A stretch of 64,000 bases of DNA from Gymnopus androsaceus JB14 (GCA_009733575.1 ML769717.1:397-64396), one strand, 5' to 3'; shown: positions 1 to 10,906, numbered from the stretch's first letter. A program made the numbers and translations. The notes: generated from the sequence alone by a model not told the origin.

Positions 1-110
1 CGAGACGATAACAGTGGAGTGCATGGGATGGTGATACAAACAAGTGGATACTACGAGAAAGCGTTCCATGTATAGTTCGATAGAATATATTTACCTTTGA
101 TATTCCAACA
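1..110 (-). repeat. Copia LTR, partial (runs off the window)
   Basis: About 110 bp closely match the right part of the LTR at 3055-3164: both share the stretch ending GATATTCCAACA in plus orientation. It is the 5' start of an LTR in minus orientation, truncated by the window edge. No polypurine tract is visible just inside it, which fits a deletion or insertion junction rather than a normal 3' LTR border. Confidence 0.75.
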
Positions 111-590
111 GTATCTAGTTATGAGGGTGTGATGGAGCTTTAGCGTTTGGATTTCTTGTTTGTATGTGGGAAGATCAAGATGTAGTGTGCCGGAGATGTT
201 TGCCATGAAAGTTTCCACATTAGCGGCCTGGATGACTTGTGTTGGAATCTACCTTTGATTCCTGAGTTTGTCAGTGAGTGGCATCATGTGGGTAGAGCAT
301 CCAGAGTCAAAAAGGATTGCTCCATAACTGTGGGCTGTAGCATGAGCATGGTCAACTTTTCCAACTCCTTCTTCAGTATCATATTCAAATTTGTAGGAAG
401 GAAAGAGACTAATGTTGACGTATACTTCTTCCTCTTTATTGTGCTGGTTATTGAGCCCTGATGAAGTGATAAGAGTAAGAGGTGGAAAATTTTTGATTTT
501 TGGCTCCATGTTTATTTGATTGCTCAGCGATGGAAGAGCTAATTCAAATCTATCAGCTATTTCGGAAAATGTTACGACCATGCCAGCCAT
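111..590 (-). pseudogene. Copia aspartic protease region, truncated
   Basis: The minus-strand translation contains ILFDSGCSTHM, the active-site motif of Ty1/copia aspartic proteases (D-S/T-G). After a stop near 249 the reading continues with a typical protease tail (AANVETF then SGTLHLDL) up to position 111, where it meets an LTR start. The enzyme would mature the Gag-Pol polyprotein in virus-like particles. The stop and the abrupt LTR junction make it non-functional, and its upstream link to gag is interrupted by foreign sequence. Confidence 0.75.
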
Positions 591-1179
591 GGCCAGTACA
601 CTTACCGAGCCGACCGAGATTCCTCTGTACTTATATCAGATACGTTCTTCTAAGTGACTGAGCTGACCGGGCCGGTCACCTCGGTCCTTTTTGGTCCGTT
701 TCTTATTGTTTCCTATTCACTCTCACATTTAACAATTACACTAACCGAAAGACAATTACTTATTATTCTCCTTCCCGGCCAAGTTATACAGTATGGGAAG
801 CTATTATCTTTATTTAACAATAAGGACTACCGTATATAAGCCGACTCATCTTGTATAGTAGTCTTTAGTTGAAATATCGACTTGGATTAACCCTATACTC
901 GACTCAATGCCTTCCAGCCTTGATCCTTAACTCACCAACAACCTTTGGCATCGTCATGTCCATCTCGGACATCTTTACCGATGACCTTCAGTGTTGTCAC
1001 TTCCATTCCCTTCAGGACCATTTGGTGTGGCGAGGGTCCATCCTAATAGACGGTCCGTGGTCCGCTCCCTTCTCGTGTCTCCAGTTGGCAACTACTTCAG
1101 TTGCCTCGGTTTATACTTCGGTCCAACCCGGCTTGACTTCTTTCAGGTCCGGCTTCTCTCCGGTAGCACGGTCCTAACA
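581..1179 (-). mobile_element. Solo-LTR-like insertion between copia gag and protease
   Basis: This roughly 600-bp segment has no gag/pol homology yet separates the gag and protease parts of the copia remnant. In minus orientation it starts TGTTAGGACCGTG and can be read as ending in CA, as many LTRs do, and carries a TATATA motif. Its base composition differs from the flanks. No target-site duplication is convincing at the chosen borders, so the exact ends and the solo-LTR identity are inferred. Confidence 0.4.
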
Positions 1180-1298
1180 GAAAAATCAAAAATAAGATTC
1201 CCTGGCTTGGCGGGAATTTTGATTGCTGCCCATGATGACTCTGGTACTTCCTCACTCATAGATGAGGATCCCACTACATTGTTCTTTGGCCTATCTCT

Positions 1299-1910
1299 TC
1301 AGTTTCCATCTGACTTCTTCTTCTTCTTCTGCTCCTTAGGAGGTTTTGTCTCCTTAACCTCATTGGCTTGGCTGCGTTTCTCTGATGGACATTGATTTCC
1401 GAAGTGTCCTTTGCCTCCGCAGTTGTAACAGATGGAGTCTTGGCAACTCATTTCCCCTCCTTGGCCTTTACCTCTGCCTTGGGAATTTCCCCTAAGGGAA
1501 TTTCCATGACCTTGGAATCCTCCTCTTCCCCTATTACCTGCATGGTTTGCTGATTCCTTCTTGTACTCACTTTGCCTTTGATCGACCATTCCTTCTGTGC
1601 AGATAGTTGAGATAAGCTCAGCAGGTTTGAGCTTGTCTTCACTTTTAACAGCAAAAATAGCAAGAGTATTGATTGTGGGTTTAAAGGTGCCGGTCACAGA
1701 GGACATAATGGTATTGACAAATATATTGTTGTTGATATCAATTCCCCTCATTGTGAGGTTGCCGCAGATGCTGATCATGTTGTCCAGGTGTTGTCCGACC
1801 TTAGCTGGGCCAGTGCATTGCATGGTGTGAAGTTGCCTTTGTAAAAATGATTCAGTAAGAGCATTTTTAGAATCATAGTCCTCAAGCAAATTCTTCCACA
1901 ACTCTTTCAT
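1299..1910 (-). pseudogene. Copia Gag, C-terminal part with zinc knuckle
   Basis: A 203-residue frame. The first 110 residues resemble the UBN2/Retrotran_gag type capsid region of Ty1/copia elements. A Gly/Arg/Gln-rich stretch follows, then a CCHC zinc knuckle at about residues 160-175 (CYNCGGKGHFGNQC, spacing C-x2-C-x4-H-x4-C), then a lysine-rich end. Gag packages the element RNA into cytoplasmic particles, the knuckle binding RNA. The frame does not run on into protease because of the insertion at about 581-1179. Confidence 0.85.
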
Positions 1911-2294
1911 GTTGTTGTAGTGGCTATACCTTCAAAATATTCCGTCTGATAACCTGCCAATAATTGCATTTAGCAAATCATTATCCTTCCCCCTATCCTC
2001 ATTATTTGCTCCTTCAACAAGAGCAGGTTGCAGGTTCCATTCCAAATAACATTGATAGCCAATAGACCTGGCTGTGAATTCCACTCAAGTTCCCCACATG
2101 TCCCAGTTTGATCCATCCAATTTCAAGGTTGTAACCTTATCAAAGGCTTTTAATGCTTTAGACATATTGTCATTGTTGTCGGAATCAGCAATTAAAGTAC
2201 CTGGTGATCTGGGATCTGATGGTGATGGGGATCTGTGTGGAGAAGGTGGTGTATTTGAATATGGAAATTGGGGTGTGGTACCCTGTGGAGATGG

Positions 2295-2759
2295 TTATAG
2301 AGGAGTAGGTGGGGTTGGTTCATGTTTCAGTGCAGGTGATTGCAATGGAGCAGGAGTATGCTGCTGTGAAGATGACACAATAGGCTGAGCAGTAGGTGCT
2401 TCAGTATCCTCTTCTTTGTTGTTGTCTTCATTGTCATTGGCAATGTGCTGTAGGTGAGTTCTGATAATTTCCTCCTGTTCTTTTGTGATGGCTCTCACAA
2501 AACTAGTTAATTTACCTGTCCAAAGTACATCATATTGGTTTGGATAATGTTGTTTGTCACACTGGCTCCACCTTCCAGTGAGTTGGCTTTTATACCTATC
2601 AATTAATTTGTTGACATCAAAGATGTGTGGGTGTCCTTTACAAGGAACAATGTACGCTATGGAATGTTGTTGAGTTACTGGTGGTGGTGCTTGTTCCAAC
2701 GCTTTGATCTCCTGTTGAGTTTGTAGAGGTGGAGGATTTGGCCTGGGCGGCATGAACAA
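2295..2759 (-). pseudogene. Copia Gag N-terminal region, degenerate
   Basis: A 154-residue frame just inside the 5' LTR and primer-binding site of the minus-strand copia element, where Gag should begin. It is rich in Pro, Gln and acidic residues. The middle part (VNKLIDRYKSQLTGRWSQ) resembles a gag-like leader. It is out of register with the zinc-knuckle part at 1299-1910; about 380 bp of broken frame lies between. Assignment rests mainly on position. Confidence 0.45.
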
Positions 2760-2790
2760 GGGTTATGGCAATATGATGTGTCAATGGTTA

Positions 2791-2808
2791 GGGCCGGGGC
2801 TCATAACC
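2791..2808 (-). other. Primer-binding site, initiator tRNA-Met half-molecule type
   Basis: Directly next to the inner border of the LTR the minus strand reads GGTTATGAGCCCCGGCCC. This is complementary to the anticodon arm of initiator tRNA-Met (GGGCTCATAACC), not to the tRNA 3' end. Drosophila copia is known to prime from a 5' half of initiator tRNA-Met, and the same arrangement is seen in the second copia element at 28523. Confidence 0.7.
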
Positions 2809-3164
2809 TATTAGAGTAATATTCCTGAATAGGAAGTAGCAGCAGAAAGTCCACACAGGACTTAATAGTACAATCACACAGATTGATGGGGGACAACGGT
2901 GTTATTACAAGGTATGGTAGGCTTATATACAGTCCTATGTACAAACAATATATTGGGCAAGTGGCTACTGCATGAATGTCTGTGGCTACTGTGCATATGG
3001 TAAAGTGGGCACCACAAGAGAGTAAGTGGATACTCCAATAGATAGAGTGGAGACTGCAAGATACTACTAGTGGAGTGCATGGGGTGGTGATACAAACAAG
3101 TGGAGACTACAAGAAAGTGTTCCATGTATAGAGCAATAGTAAAATTACCTTTGATATTCCAACA
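2809..3164 (-). repeat. Copia 5' LTR (356 bp)
   Basis: In minus orientation it starts TGTTGGAATATC and ends next to the primer-binding site. It holds a TATA-like stretch (TATATA on the plus strand near 2933). Its terminal part is repeated at 1-110. The bases beyond 3164 (ccaag) cannot be compared with a left-hand target duplication. Confidence 0.75.
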
Positions 3165-3576
3165 CCAAGGTACTTACTTCTCAGGGAGGTACAATGATGA
3201 GAAAATACCTTTTTGGGGCATTTTCCTACTTTACGACACCTTCTGGTTGTATTCCACTCCTCCTTGATGAGATTGAGTAATACCAATCAACTATGTACTT
3301 GCCTTTTCGGCACTTTTCGGGAACTTTTTTGAACTTTTTTCAATTCAGATCAAACTTATAAAACCCAGGTCCACATCCTTTTTTGGGTTTGGACAGTCTT
3401 TAAAAGTACTGAAAAGGTTATGAAAAGGTCAAGAATAAGTTTGTATAAAATTGCATCTAAATGACATAACATTCATGTATAACAGCGGAATTGTGCAAGT
3501 ACAGGCTGAACAAACATGAAAAGAATGAAATAGTTCTATTAGGATCCTACAGTACATTGACATGCAGGTAGATAAA
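3165..3576. other. No gene seen
   Basis: AT-rich sequence with stops in all frames and no recognised motif or repeat. Confidence 0.5.
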
Positions 3577-3801
3577 AGGGCTGTTTAATTCCACTCACGA
3601 AAAACTCTGTAAGGGACACTTGTTGCCAAATTGTAATGCCGAGAGATGGTAATCAAGTAATCTCTAGCTGATTCGCCTTTCTTGTAAGCGCTTGATGAGC
3701 ATCAATGCATTTGTTGTGGCAAATGCATATGATTGGCTTCCTGGATGGTAACAATTCTTGCTCGCAAATTTGTGTGTGTGTGAGTGGAATTGAACAGCCC
3801 T
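3577..3801. mobile_element. Short TIR element (MITE-like), 225 bp
   Basis: The left end reads AGGGCTGTTTAATTCCACTC and the right end is its near-perfect reverse complement (GAGTGGAATTGAACAGCCCT), one mismatch. A TAAA motif sits at both outer borders and may be the target duplication. The terminus GGGCTGTT resembles PIF/Harbinger ends, but the superfamily is uncertain. There is no coding capacity. Confidence 0.6.
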
Positions 3802-3986
3802 AAAGCCACTACAGCCACTACACTACAACCACACTCAACTCTCGTTCATGTTGCCTGCATCCACCAAGAAAAAATGAGCAGCATGGTCAATTGCATTATA
3901 TTCAAGGCTGCTACATGCTGACATCCATAAACTTGAACATTTAGTGATGCATTTGAGTCTGCATGTGGCGTCAACAAAAAAGGTAC

Positions 3987-4592
3987 TAGTGATGTGCCGG
4001 CTGGGGCTCAGAGCCCTTGAGCCCTCTGAGCTGGGCCTGACTGAGCCGGAACTGGCCCCAGCCGTCTCTAGGGCTCAGGAGGGCTTAAAGCCCGGCTCAG
4101 ATTTTTGAAAGCCCTGAGCCGGGGTCTTGGGCCGGGGCTCAGAGCACTTTATTTTACCAACAGAATGCATGAAATTTTGCTCAAATTTTACTACATTTTG
4201 TGAAGCACAGAATTTTACACCATTTTATAACACTATTCTAAGGGAGAAGAAGCTTTATTCTGCTGTCAAATGTCATGTAAGTGGTTGTAAATGGCCATAA
4301 ATCTTAGTCTATTGCATTCTCTGGCTGCATTTGAGGTTTTACTTATGTTTACAATGGATTTTATGCTTGGTTGTATGATTTACACTAAACTAATATTGAA
4401 TGTGACATTTTATGGATTAAAAAATGGCATTTTATATATATGTACCTTGAGCCGGGGCCTGAGCCTGAGCCGGGCCCTAGCCGAGCCCCAGCCGCCATGT
4501 AGGGCCCGGCTCAACATTTTGATCAGCCCTGGCCGGGACTATCTGAGCCGTTGCCGGGGCTTTTGAGCCGGGCCCCAGCCGGCACATCACTA
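3987..4592. mobile_element. Non-autonomous hAT element, 606 bp
   Basis: Perfect terminal inverted repeats of about 21 bp begin TAGTGATGTGCCGGC. The element is flanked on both sides by the identical 8-bp sequence AAAGGTAC (3979-3986 and 4593-4600), the target duplication length of the hAT superfamily. Subterminal regions are packed with GAGCC/GGGCTC motifs, plausible transposase binding sites. The 300-bp core is AT-rich and non-coding, so it depends on a transposase elsewhere. Confidence 0.88.
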
Positions 4593-4600
4593 AAAGGTAC

Positions 4601-5191
4601 TGAAGAAGGTGGATTTTGAGGTAACTTTAGTGTGTAAACTCATTAATTATTTGAGAGGAACAAAAGGAAGGCTGAATTGCTGAAGTATGAGTGATTGATA
4701 TGAGCATGAATACCCGAGCAACAATGCTAAACCAACTTACTTGGCTGGGTAAAAGGCAAGGCATCAGCAACACTATCTTGATGTTCTGATTTTGAAAAGC
4801 AGATGATTGCCAACAGCTAGCTTGATTGCAGAAGGGAAGATACACAAAATTTGAATGGGTACTCCAAAAAGATGTCAGTGTTATAGTTGGTGGAGAAAGA
4901 GCCTGGTATACCACTCACAATGAATTTTCCTGTTGCTAGTGCTAACTTGAGCCCTGGGTTTGAATATTAAACTAATAACTTGTAGTAGCTTTCACTTTTC
5001 AATTCACTGAACAATACCAAAATGGAGGCAGCATGATTTTTGGGCTGTTGAATGTGAAGCTTGATGATGGTTGCTGAGAGATGGAAGGTAAAAGGTAGCA
5101 GACAATGAAGACGGAAAAAAAAGGAGTGCTCAGATTTTACTCACATCGCTGCACATGCAAATATACAGTTGCGGAGTTTTGTGTCTCTCAC
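4601..5191. other. No gene seen
   Basis: Short open frames only, without recognisable motifs or splice-consistent exons. Confidence 0.5.
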
Positions 5192-5339
5192 ACCCCGGTG
5201 GAATGAGTGATTTCTCTCAATTTTTTTTCAGCGCAAAAGATGTCCTTTTTCGGACGAAATTCTCAACAAAAAAAAGTTATCTGTTACCCCACAAATCTCC
5301 TAAAGAATTTCACGCGATAATCACTCATTCCGCCGGGGT
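5192..5339. mobile_element. Short inverted-repeat element, 148 bp
   Basis: Left ACCCCGGTGGAATGAGTGAT (5192 on) and right ATCACTCATTCCGCCGGGGT (ending 5339) are reverse complements with one mismatch over about 21 bp. The 106-bp core is T/A-rich. No clear target duplication, so this could be a MITE or a simple hairpin. Confidence 0.5.
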
Positions 5340-6500
5340 CTCATCTCTATTCTCTTTGCTTGCCCTCATGCTCCATGATGCTTTCAACATATTTCCCAGA
5401 TATGCCTGTACCGGTATATTACATATATAGCTAGGCAGCTTCTGCACTGCAAGAATCCTCTTGTTTAATCATTCACTGATACTTACTCGCTTGAACGGCC
5501 GATTAAGCTGATAATACTACCGATAATATGAATTGGTTCAGAGGGCTGTGAATAAAGACACTTGCAGTTCAAGAATTTTGTACAAAAGCTCGATATAGTT
5601 CTACAAGTTGAAAAGTAAACATATAGGTCATTAAAAGTTCATCGAATATTCAAAAAAGCAAAAGTGGAAAAAAAGATCAAAGAAAAAAGGACAAGTCCGG
5701 AAAAAGTCATGGAAAATAAGGTCCAAAAAAGTTCCGAGCGGCAAAAGAATCAAAAAGGCCCGAAAGCGATGTCCGTTTTTCACTGATGTATATATACGTG
5801 GTGCATTAATATGAACCATTGTAATTTGAAAAATAAGTCTGCGCCTGCGCAAGTTGATCTTCTTTTTACGATTGATTGAACTGGACTCTTCGGCACCAAG
5901 TTCAAAATGGCGGAGAGACGACGGTCCCTGACTAAATATGTTCTTCAGTGCACTATGAAGAGCAAAACAAGGAAAGAGTTCGTCACCTCATCGTACCCAA
6001 CGCCACTGCTTCTGACAATTACGCTCTCGAAATCCTTAGTTTGAGAATGTCTGCTTTCGATATCAACGAGGTCGACATCGCTCGGTGTATGGAGGAGTTT
6101 ATTCCACTCGCCACGCGCATTTAACCTGGAAAGCAGAGTCAGCCATATATGTCTATCATCGTAGAATTAAAACGTACATTGCGAGCAAAGAGTTGGTATA
6201 TAGCTTGGAAAGAGAATAGGCCCAGATAAATTCCCTGATATTCTCTCATGAAATGTATTAAAGAGTGATCATCAATGACACGAACAGTGTTTTGTCCTAG
6301 AAAACGAGGGTCAGCTTTACACTGCAGTATGGGGTGAAATCCTTAGGAAACCATACTCACTTTGCTGATTGTGAAAGTAAGAACATCAGCAACAGCAGCA
6401 ACAGAAGTGATCAAGCCGGTCTGGATTGTTACTTGACATGAAGAATAAGTGAAGATACTTTATTTTACGGCAGTGTGTGATACGCACAAAACATGATTCT
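5340..6500. other. Mostly featureless; one possible orphan exon near 5950-6123
   Basis: On the plus strand an open stretch from about 5950 to the stop at 6121-6123 codes about 60 residues with normal-looking composition (including ALEILSLRMSAFDINEVDIA). It has no start, no recognised family and no partner exon found. The rest is stop-rich and AT-rich. Confidence 0.25.
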
Positions 6501-6698
6501 GTTGAGAACAGAATTGGTGTTGAGAACAGGATTGGTGTTGTGAACAGAATTGGTGTTGAGAACAGAGTTGGTGTTGAGAACAGAATTGGTGTTGAGAACA
6601 GGATTGGTGTTGAGAACAGAGTTGGTGTTGAGAACAGAATTGGTGTTGAGAGCAGGATTGGTGTTGAGAACAGAGTTGGTGTTGAAAACAGAATTGGT
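6501..6698. repeat. 18-bp minisatellite, 11 copies
   Basis: Eleven tandem copies of an 18-bp unit, consensus GTTGAGAACAGAATTGGT with A/G variation at a few positions. Because 18 is a multiple of 3, long frames stay open on both strands (VENRIG-type on plus, FSTPIL-type on minus). Those frames follow from the repeat and are not evidence of a protein. Confidence 0.9.
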
Positions 6699-6769
6699 AG
6701 ATGTGAGCTCGGGGGTTTTGTTGAGCAGCTACATATCATATGACATTCAAAGAGCGGGACATTATGTGG

Positions 6770-6960
6770 AGTGAAATGCTTACCACAAACCAGGAAAGCG
6801 ATATAGTGATTACTATATCGCACACCGCAGACGCGATTAACCAGGCCAAGAAGGCAAACTCAAACAACTGCAACTGGACAGAACGATGGATGAAAGGCAA
6901 CAAGAACCGTCGTCGTAGTCCCAGCCACTGTACAAAAATATCGATGAGTGTCAAGTCATT
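6770..6960 (-). pseudogene. Possible membrane-protein exon (DUF6534-like)
   Basis: The minus strand codes a hydrophobic stretch, AFLAWLIASAVCDIVITISL, resembling the helix pair with an internal Asp in the basidiomycete DUF6534 membrane protein family. It ends at a good 5' splice site (TTTGTG then gtaagc, about 6777). No convincing upstream or downstream exon was found, and the minisatellite lies where the next exon should be. Treated as an exon remnant; the family call is tentative. Confidence 0.3.
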
Positions 6961-7149
6961 TTAGATTGTTCACAACAAACCTAGGCTACTGGAAGCTATC
7001 AATGCGATCAAGGCAAAAGATGGAGTTTGATTTTGTCAGCTTCCTTAATTCGCCAGCCTTGGAAAATCTGCACCACACCCGATATAACCGACTGAAGATC
7101 TACATGAGTTTTGACAACGAAGAAACTTGTGTCAAAATGCACAAACTGT

Positions 7150-8670
7150 AACCAAGGGATCTAGGACATCGGTAAGTAATGAAAGAAAGGAGATGTCGTA
7201 AAGGACACATACCTGCACTAAAAGCTTCCGATAAAGTCATATAGTTGGATGAAGTTTTGTTTGAAGGTAAACGCGAAACTTACTTGTGGGTAACTCCTGG
7301 AAAATGGTAGGAGATCCTGATGCTAAATCGTGAGCGTGCTTTCAATTTAGACGATCGGTTACTAACCGTAATTCAAAACAAGTGATTCCCAGATGACACC
7401 AAAGTCCAACATCAAACCGACAGTCTCCGCCAGCAGCAAAAAACCAACCTACACAATGTTTGACTAAGAATTATACCACTATTTCAAAAGACTTACTAGA
7501 TACTTAATCCAAGCGGGATCCCTGCACATGTTCAGGGCGTACTTTGGACCAAGAAGAAAGCTTCAACTTACTCGGCACTATTCTGATAATAAAAGTAGGC
7601 CTTCACTGGAGTTGAGCGTTTAGAATGCGATGTGGATTAATGGAGTACCTGAACAGCAAGAGCCTAAAGAGATTTTCAGTAGGTAACCAATATTATTTCG
7701 AAAAAAAAAGCTGAAGTGGTACCCCATATAGGATAGCGCTGAGAAAAGCACCAATAAATATTGGCCCGAATCTAAGAGATATTCAGAAGGGCAAGAGCCG
7801 AGCTGAAGAGAAAACTACATACAAAGACAGAACCGCAGCCTCTTCGTTCTCCATGTAAGAAATCTGGCGCAGCCAACGGAGAAAGAGATATGATTCGAGA
7901 GATGTATCATCGAATGGTCTTTTAACAGGTCCGTGGATGTGCGTCGCTCTTACCTCCGGTCCTATTGAAAGATAAGACAGGGGAAGTATCTACATTACAC
8001 TGCATAGAAAGGATCACCCATTCATCATTGACAATAGATGTCAGCGAGTATGTTGGACACTTGATCCAAAAGCTTGGGACTATCATTAACTGGAGGTTAC
8101 CAACAAAAGATTTCGCGTCAATCAGTCATCGAAAATTTGAGAAGCCCTATTGTCACTGCGGAGCCATACAGTACCGACGCAACGAGCAGCGAAAACAATA
8201 ATATGTATAGCCGCCGAACTGAGGTAACTCGTCAGAATCCTGACCTAACGTTTCCAATGCAAATAGAGCTTATTAGCATGCTGCAGTGCATTGTAAAGAA
8301 AGTTGCTCCACATAATTAATTTGAATATAATCTCAGCACTTTACGATGCGCTGCTAATAAGCTCTAATCACTGTACTACAAAGATCACCGATGCGTGTAT
8401 TTCCACCCATGAACCCGCTTAGATACAGTGCGTGTGCGGTAGGGACTTCGAAGATGAGACCATTCTTCTATTCAAACTTGGAGTATCGTAAGCAAGAAAA
8501 CCGCAAAAGAAAACATGAGGGAATAAATGAGGATAACGTCGATGTTTCGTCGATGTTTTCGGATTGGGCAATAGCAATGTCGCACTTTTTTAATATAGCG
8601 TGATAAGCGGCAGCAAGCGCTCATCAGCTTCATCAGCATTTTGAGTTAGCTAAGCGCTGATCACGAAGGA
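7150..8670. other. No gene recognised
   Basis: Frames under about 80 codons on both strands, no family motif and no repeat. Could contain eroded exons. Confidence 0.4.
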
Positions 8671-8942
8671 AAGGTGCTGATAAGCGCCATTCAGTGCTGT
8701 TCTGGGGTATTTACACATGAATCCGAAGGAAAATGTGGTCCCAAACCAACCTAATAGTGTACTACTCCTCAAAAAAGATACAATGGAGGCTGTCTGACGG
8801 CGATTGCTTCAAGTATGAACCCTACGTGAAAAGTGTCCGAAATCCGGCCATGTCGGATATTTTCGGCGATATTTTATTTATTTATTTTTGATTTCTTCGC
8901 GACTAACAACCGGCTGATCAGTTTGGGGCGCTTATCAGCACA
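8671..8942. repeat. Inverted-repeat pair, possible MITE
   Basis: GTGCTGATAAGCGCC near 8672 has an exact reverse complement GGCGCTTATCAGCAC near 8927. Related imperfect motifs (TGATAAGCGG, AAGCGCTGATCA) lie just left at 8600-8660. No target duplication seen. Confidence 0.4.
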
Positions 8943-9084
8943 GAATCAATTCTCCGACACACTATCTCGCGCAGAGAAGAGGAGTCCAGGAAGAAGTATG
9001 ATATAGACGCGTCAAGCCTGAGTAGAATGGAAATCATGATCGAAAGATTGATTCAAGGCAACATAAAGACAACAAAGAAAGATA

Positions 9085-9263
9085 CATCAGCAAAACCTGT
9101 ATTTTCGCTAGAGAAAACCCATTCATTTGGGACATCTCTGGAGCAAGGTACCCTATTCCAGAGACCTCTGGAGATCTATGGAGAAAATTGACAGTTTTTT
9201 TGGCAGCTGTCAAGCTCCAGAGATTGCTGGAGACCTCCAGCAAAAATACAGGTTTTGCTGATG
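9085..9263. mobile_element. CATCAGC-family TIR element, 179 bp
   Basis: Terminal inverted repeats of 24 bp with one mismatch begin CATCAGCAAAACCTGTATTT. The outer flanks are TA on both sides (9083-9084 and 9264-9265). Related ends occur at 33498 and at 38077/38766. The core is built from CTCCAGAG/CTCTGGAG motifs and is non-coding. Confidence 0.75.
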
Positions 9264-9312
9264 TATTTTACAGGTGCGTATCCTTGTACTACATAACATG
9301 TGAATCAAGTAT

Positions 9313-10032
9313 TCAAGGCAAGCATTGACTGTAGTACTGGCTAGAAGCCTCGCAAGTCAACCCAGATGCACAAGCAGTTGGCCCACTGTAGCCAATACCA
9401 CCACTGAAAATAGTATTCAGCCGCTGCCAAGATGGAAACAAGTTCTGACTCTTACCATTGGCCGTACACCGACTGAGTTGCACCGGGAGCGCTGCCAGTG
9501 GTAGTGCCAGTAGGGGTTCCACTGGGAGTTCCACTGGGAGTGCCACCAGGTTGAGAACCGGTTGTCGAGCCAAGTGGACCAACTCTGATGTTGGAGTAAA
9601 TGACCTGTGCATTGGGAGACTGTGCTTCGACGGTCTTTGGAACACCTGATGATGTCGCGCAAGTTCCACGCTTATCACCCGGTGCAGTTCCGGTAGTAGG
9701 GTAGTCACTATCAAGCCAGAGCATGTTCACCTGTTAGAATGGGTAAGAAAGAGCAATACAGACAAGAAGAGAAAGACCCACAGCGTAGTCATCCCAGAAA
9801 GAAAGGACCAAGACCATACCGTCGGCAAAGGCGTTACCCATTGCAGCGAGACCACCCTTCTAGTCAAACGTGTCAGTGTCGCCGAAAGCAGTTTTTTGTT
9901 GTTGGCAGAAGGCAGTAGTGATCTCGTGATTCCGGGGATGTTGGTCATTGAGTTCTGAATGACCACTCCGTTTTGAACGTACAAGCGACGAATCCACGTA
10001 AGAGTACCAGTGGTTTCGGCACATGGAATTCC
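9313..10032 (-). pseudogene. GH7 cellobiohydrolase C-terminus with CBM1 domain, truncated
   Basis: Minus-strand exons read in order: LYVQNGVVIQNSMTNIPGIT, then [34 protein letters not shown], a spliced [18 protein letters not shown], a Ser/Thr/Gly/Pro linker (about 9480-9570), and after a last intron a CBM1 cellulose-binding module ([14 protein letters not shown] to YYSQCLP, four cysteines). GH7 enzymes are secreted and cleave cellobiose from cellulose chains. Here the N-terminal catalytic part, including the catalytic ExDxxE motif, is absent: homology stops at the MULE border. A frameshift after NIPGIT and a CAG-to-TAG type stop after DTDTFD confirm decay. The organism or its ancestor was thus a lignocellulose degrader. 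Confidence 0.85.
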
Positions 10033-10605
10033 AAGTCTTGCAATTAAGTCTCAAGTCTTTTGCTCAAGTCTCGAGTCTGACATCTCAAGTCTTGATCATA
10101 ACTCAAGTCTGACAGATCGTATGATATATAATTCCGTAATTTACATGTCCGTTTGATATATAATTCTGTAATTTACATGTCTGTTTAATCATAAAAATTA
10201 TCAGATTCACATGAAGAAGTCTTGATGCATGCCAGAATACCATACAAATACTGCCATAAATGATGTTTCAATGCACATGTTGGATAAAATTGGCTTCCAA
10301 AGCGCCGTTTGATGTGATTTTGATGAGTATGCATGTAAAATACGTAATTCATCAGACTTAATCAAGACTTGACCAGACTTGAAATTTTGTTCACTCAAGT
10401 CCGATTCCATTCGGCCAAGTCTTATCAAGTCTACTCAAGTCTCGGTCAAGTCTCAGTCAAGTCTCAGTCAAGTCTTCAAGTCTCACTCAAGTCTCACTCA
10501 AGTCTCGGTCAAGTCTCACTCAAGTCTTGGTCAAGTCTCACTCAAGTCTTGGTCAAGTCTCACTCAAGTCTCACTCAAGTCTCACTCAAGTCTCACTCAA
10601 GACTT
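10033..10605. repeat. Left subterminal repeats of the MULE
   Basis: AAGTCT motifs are scattered through 10033-10110 and become a dense array at 10370-10605 with an 11-bp unit (CAAGTCTCACT and CAAGTCTCGGT variants). The right end holds the same motif inverted. Such arrays usually bind the transposase. The stretch 10110-10370 is AT-rich without features. Confidence 0.8.
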
Positions 10606-10906
10606 GTTACCAATACCATTAAGACCATTAGTGATGGTTGATGGCCACATACTTACATTGCAAAATAGGCAATAGCTTCACAATCTTGCTGCTTATATCT
10701 TTCCCAGTTTAAACTGAACTGATGGAAATAGTAGGCAAGTTATATATAATAATCTTTTCCAAGATATGAGCAAGTTCAAGTACCTAAATGTTGCACAAAA
10801 TCTTTTAAAATAAATAAATATGAAAAACAGACTAAGTAGTAACTAGTCTGCCAGAAAGTGTGGTTTCAGCTTACATTAAATAAATATGATTTAACCCACT
10901 ATTACA

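Larger units (their letters stand above)
1..3164 (-). mobile_element. Ty1/copia LTR retrotransposon remnant lacking integrase, RT and RNase H
   Basis: The element reads right to left. A full LTR lies at 2809-3164 and the start of a second LTR copy at 1-110; both begin, on the minus strand, with TGTTGGAATATCAAAGG. Between them are a gag region (2759-1299) and a protease region (590-111). The protease frame runs directly into the LTR start at position 110, so all downstream pol (integrase, reverse transcriptase, RNase H) is missing between the LTRs. Either an internal deletion fused protease to the 3' LTR, or another LTR inserted into protease and the rest of pol lies left of the window. A further insertion (about 581-1179) separates gag from protease. 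Frames are broken, so the copy is dead. Confidence 0.85.

Noticed and set aside
2791..2808. tRNA-like sequence GGGCTCATAACC
   Set aside because: Only the anticodon arm matches and it abuts an LTR, so it is a primer-binding site, not a tRNA gene.
6386..6823. 145-residue minus frame with STPILF repeats
   Set aside because: Generated by the 18-bp minisatellite read on the opposite strand; no domain or splice support.
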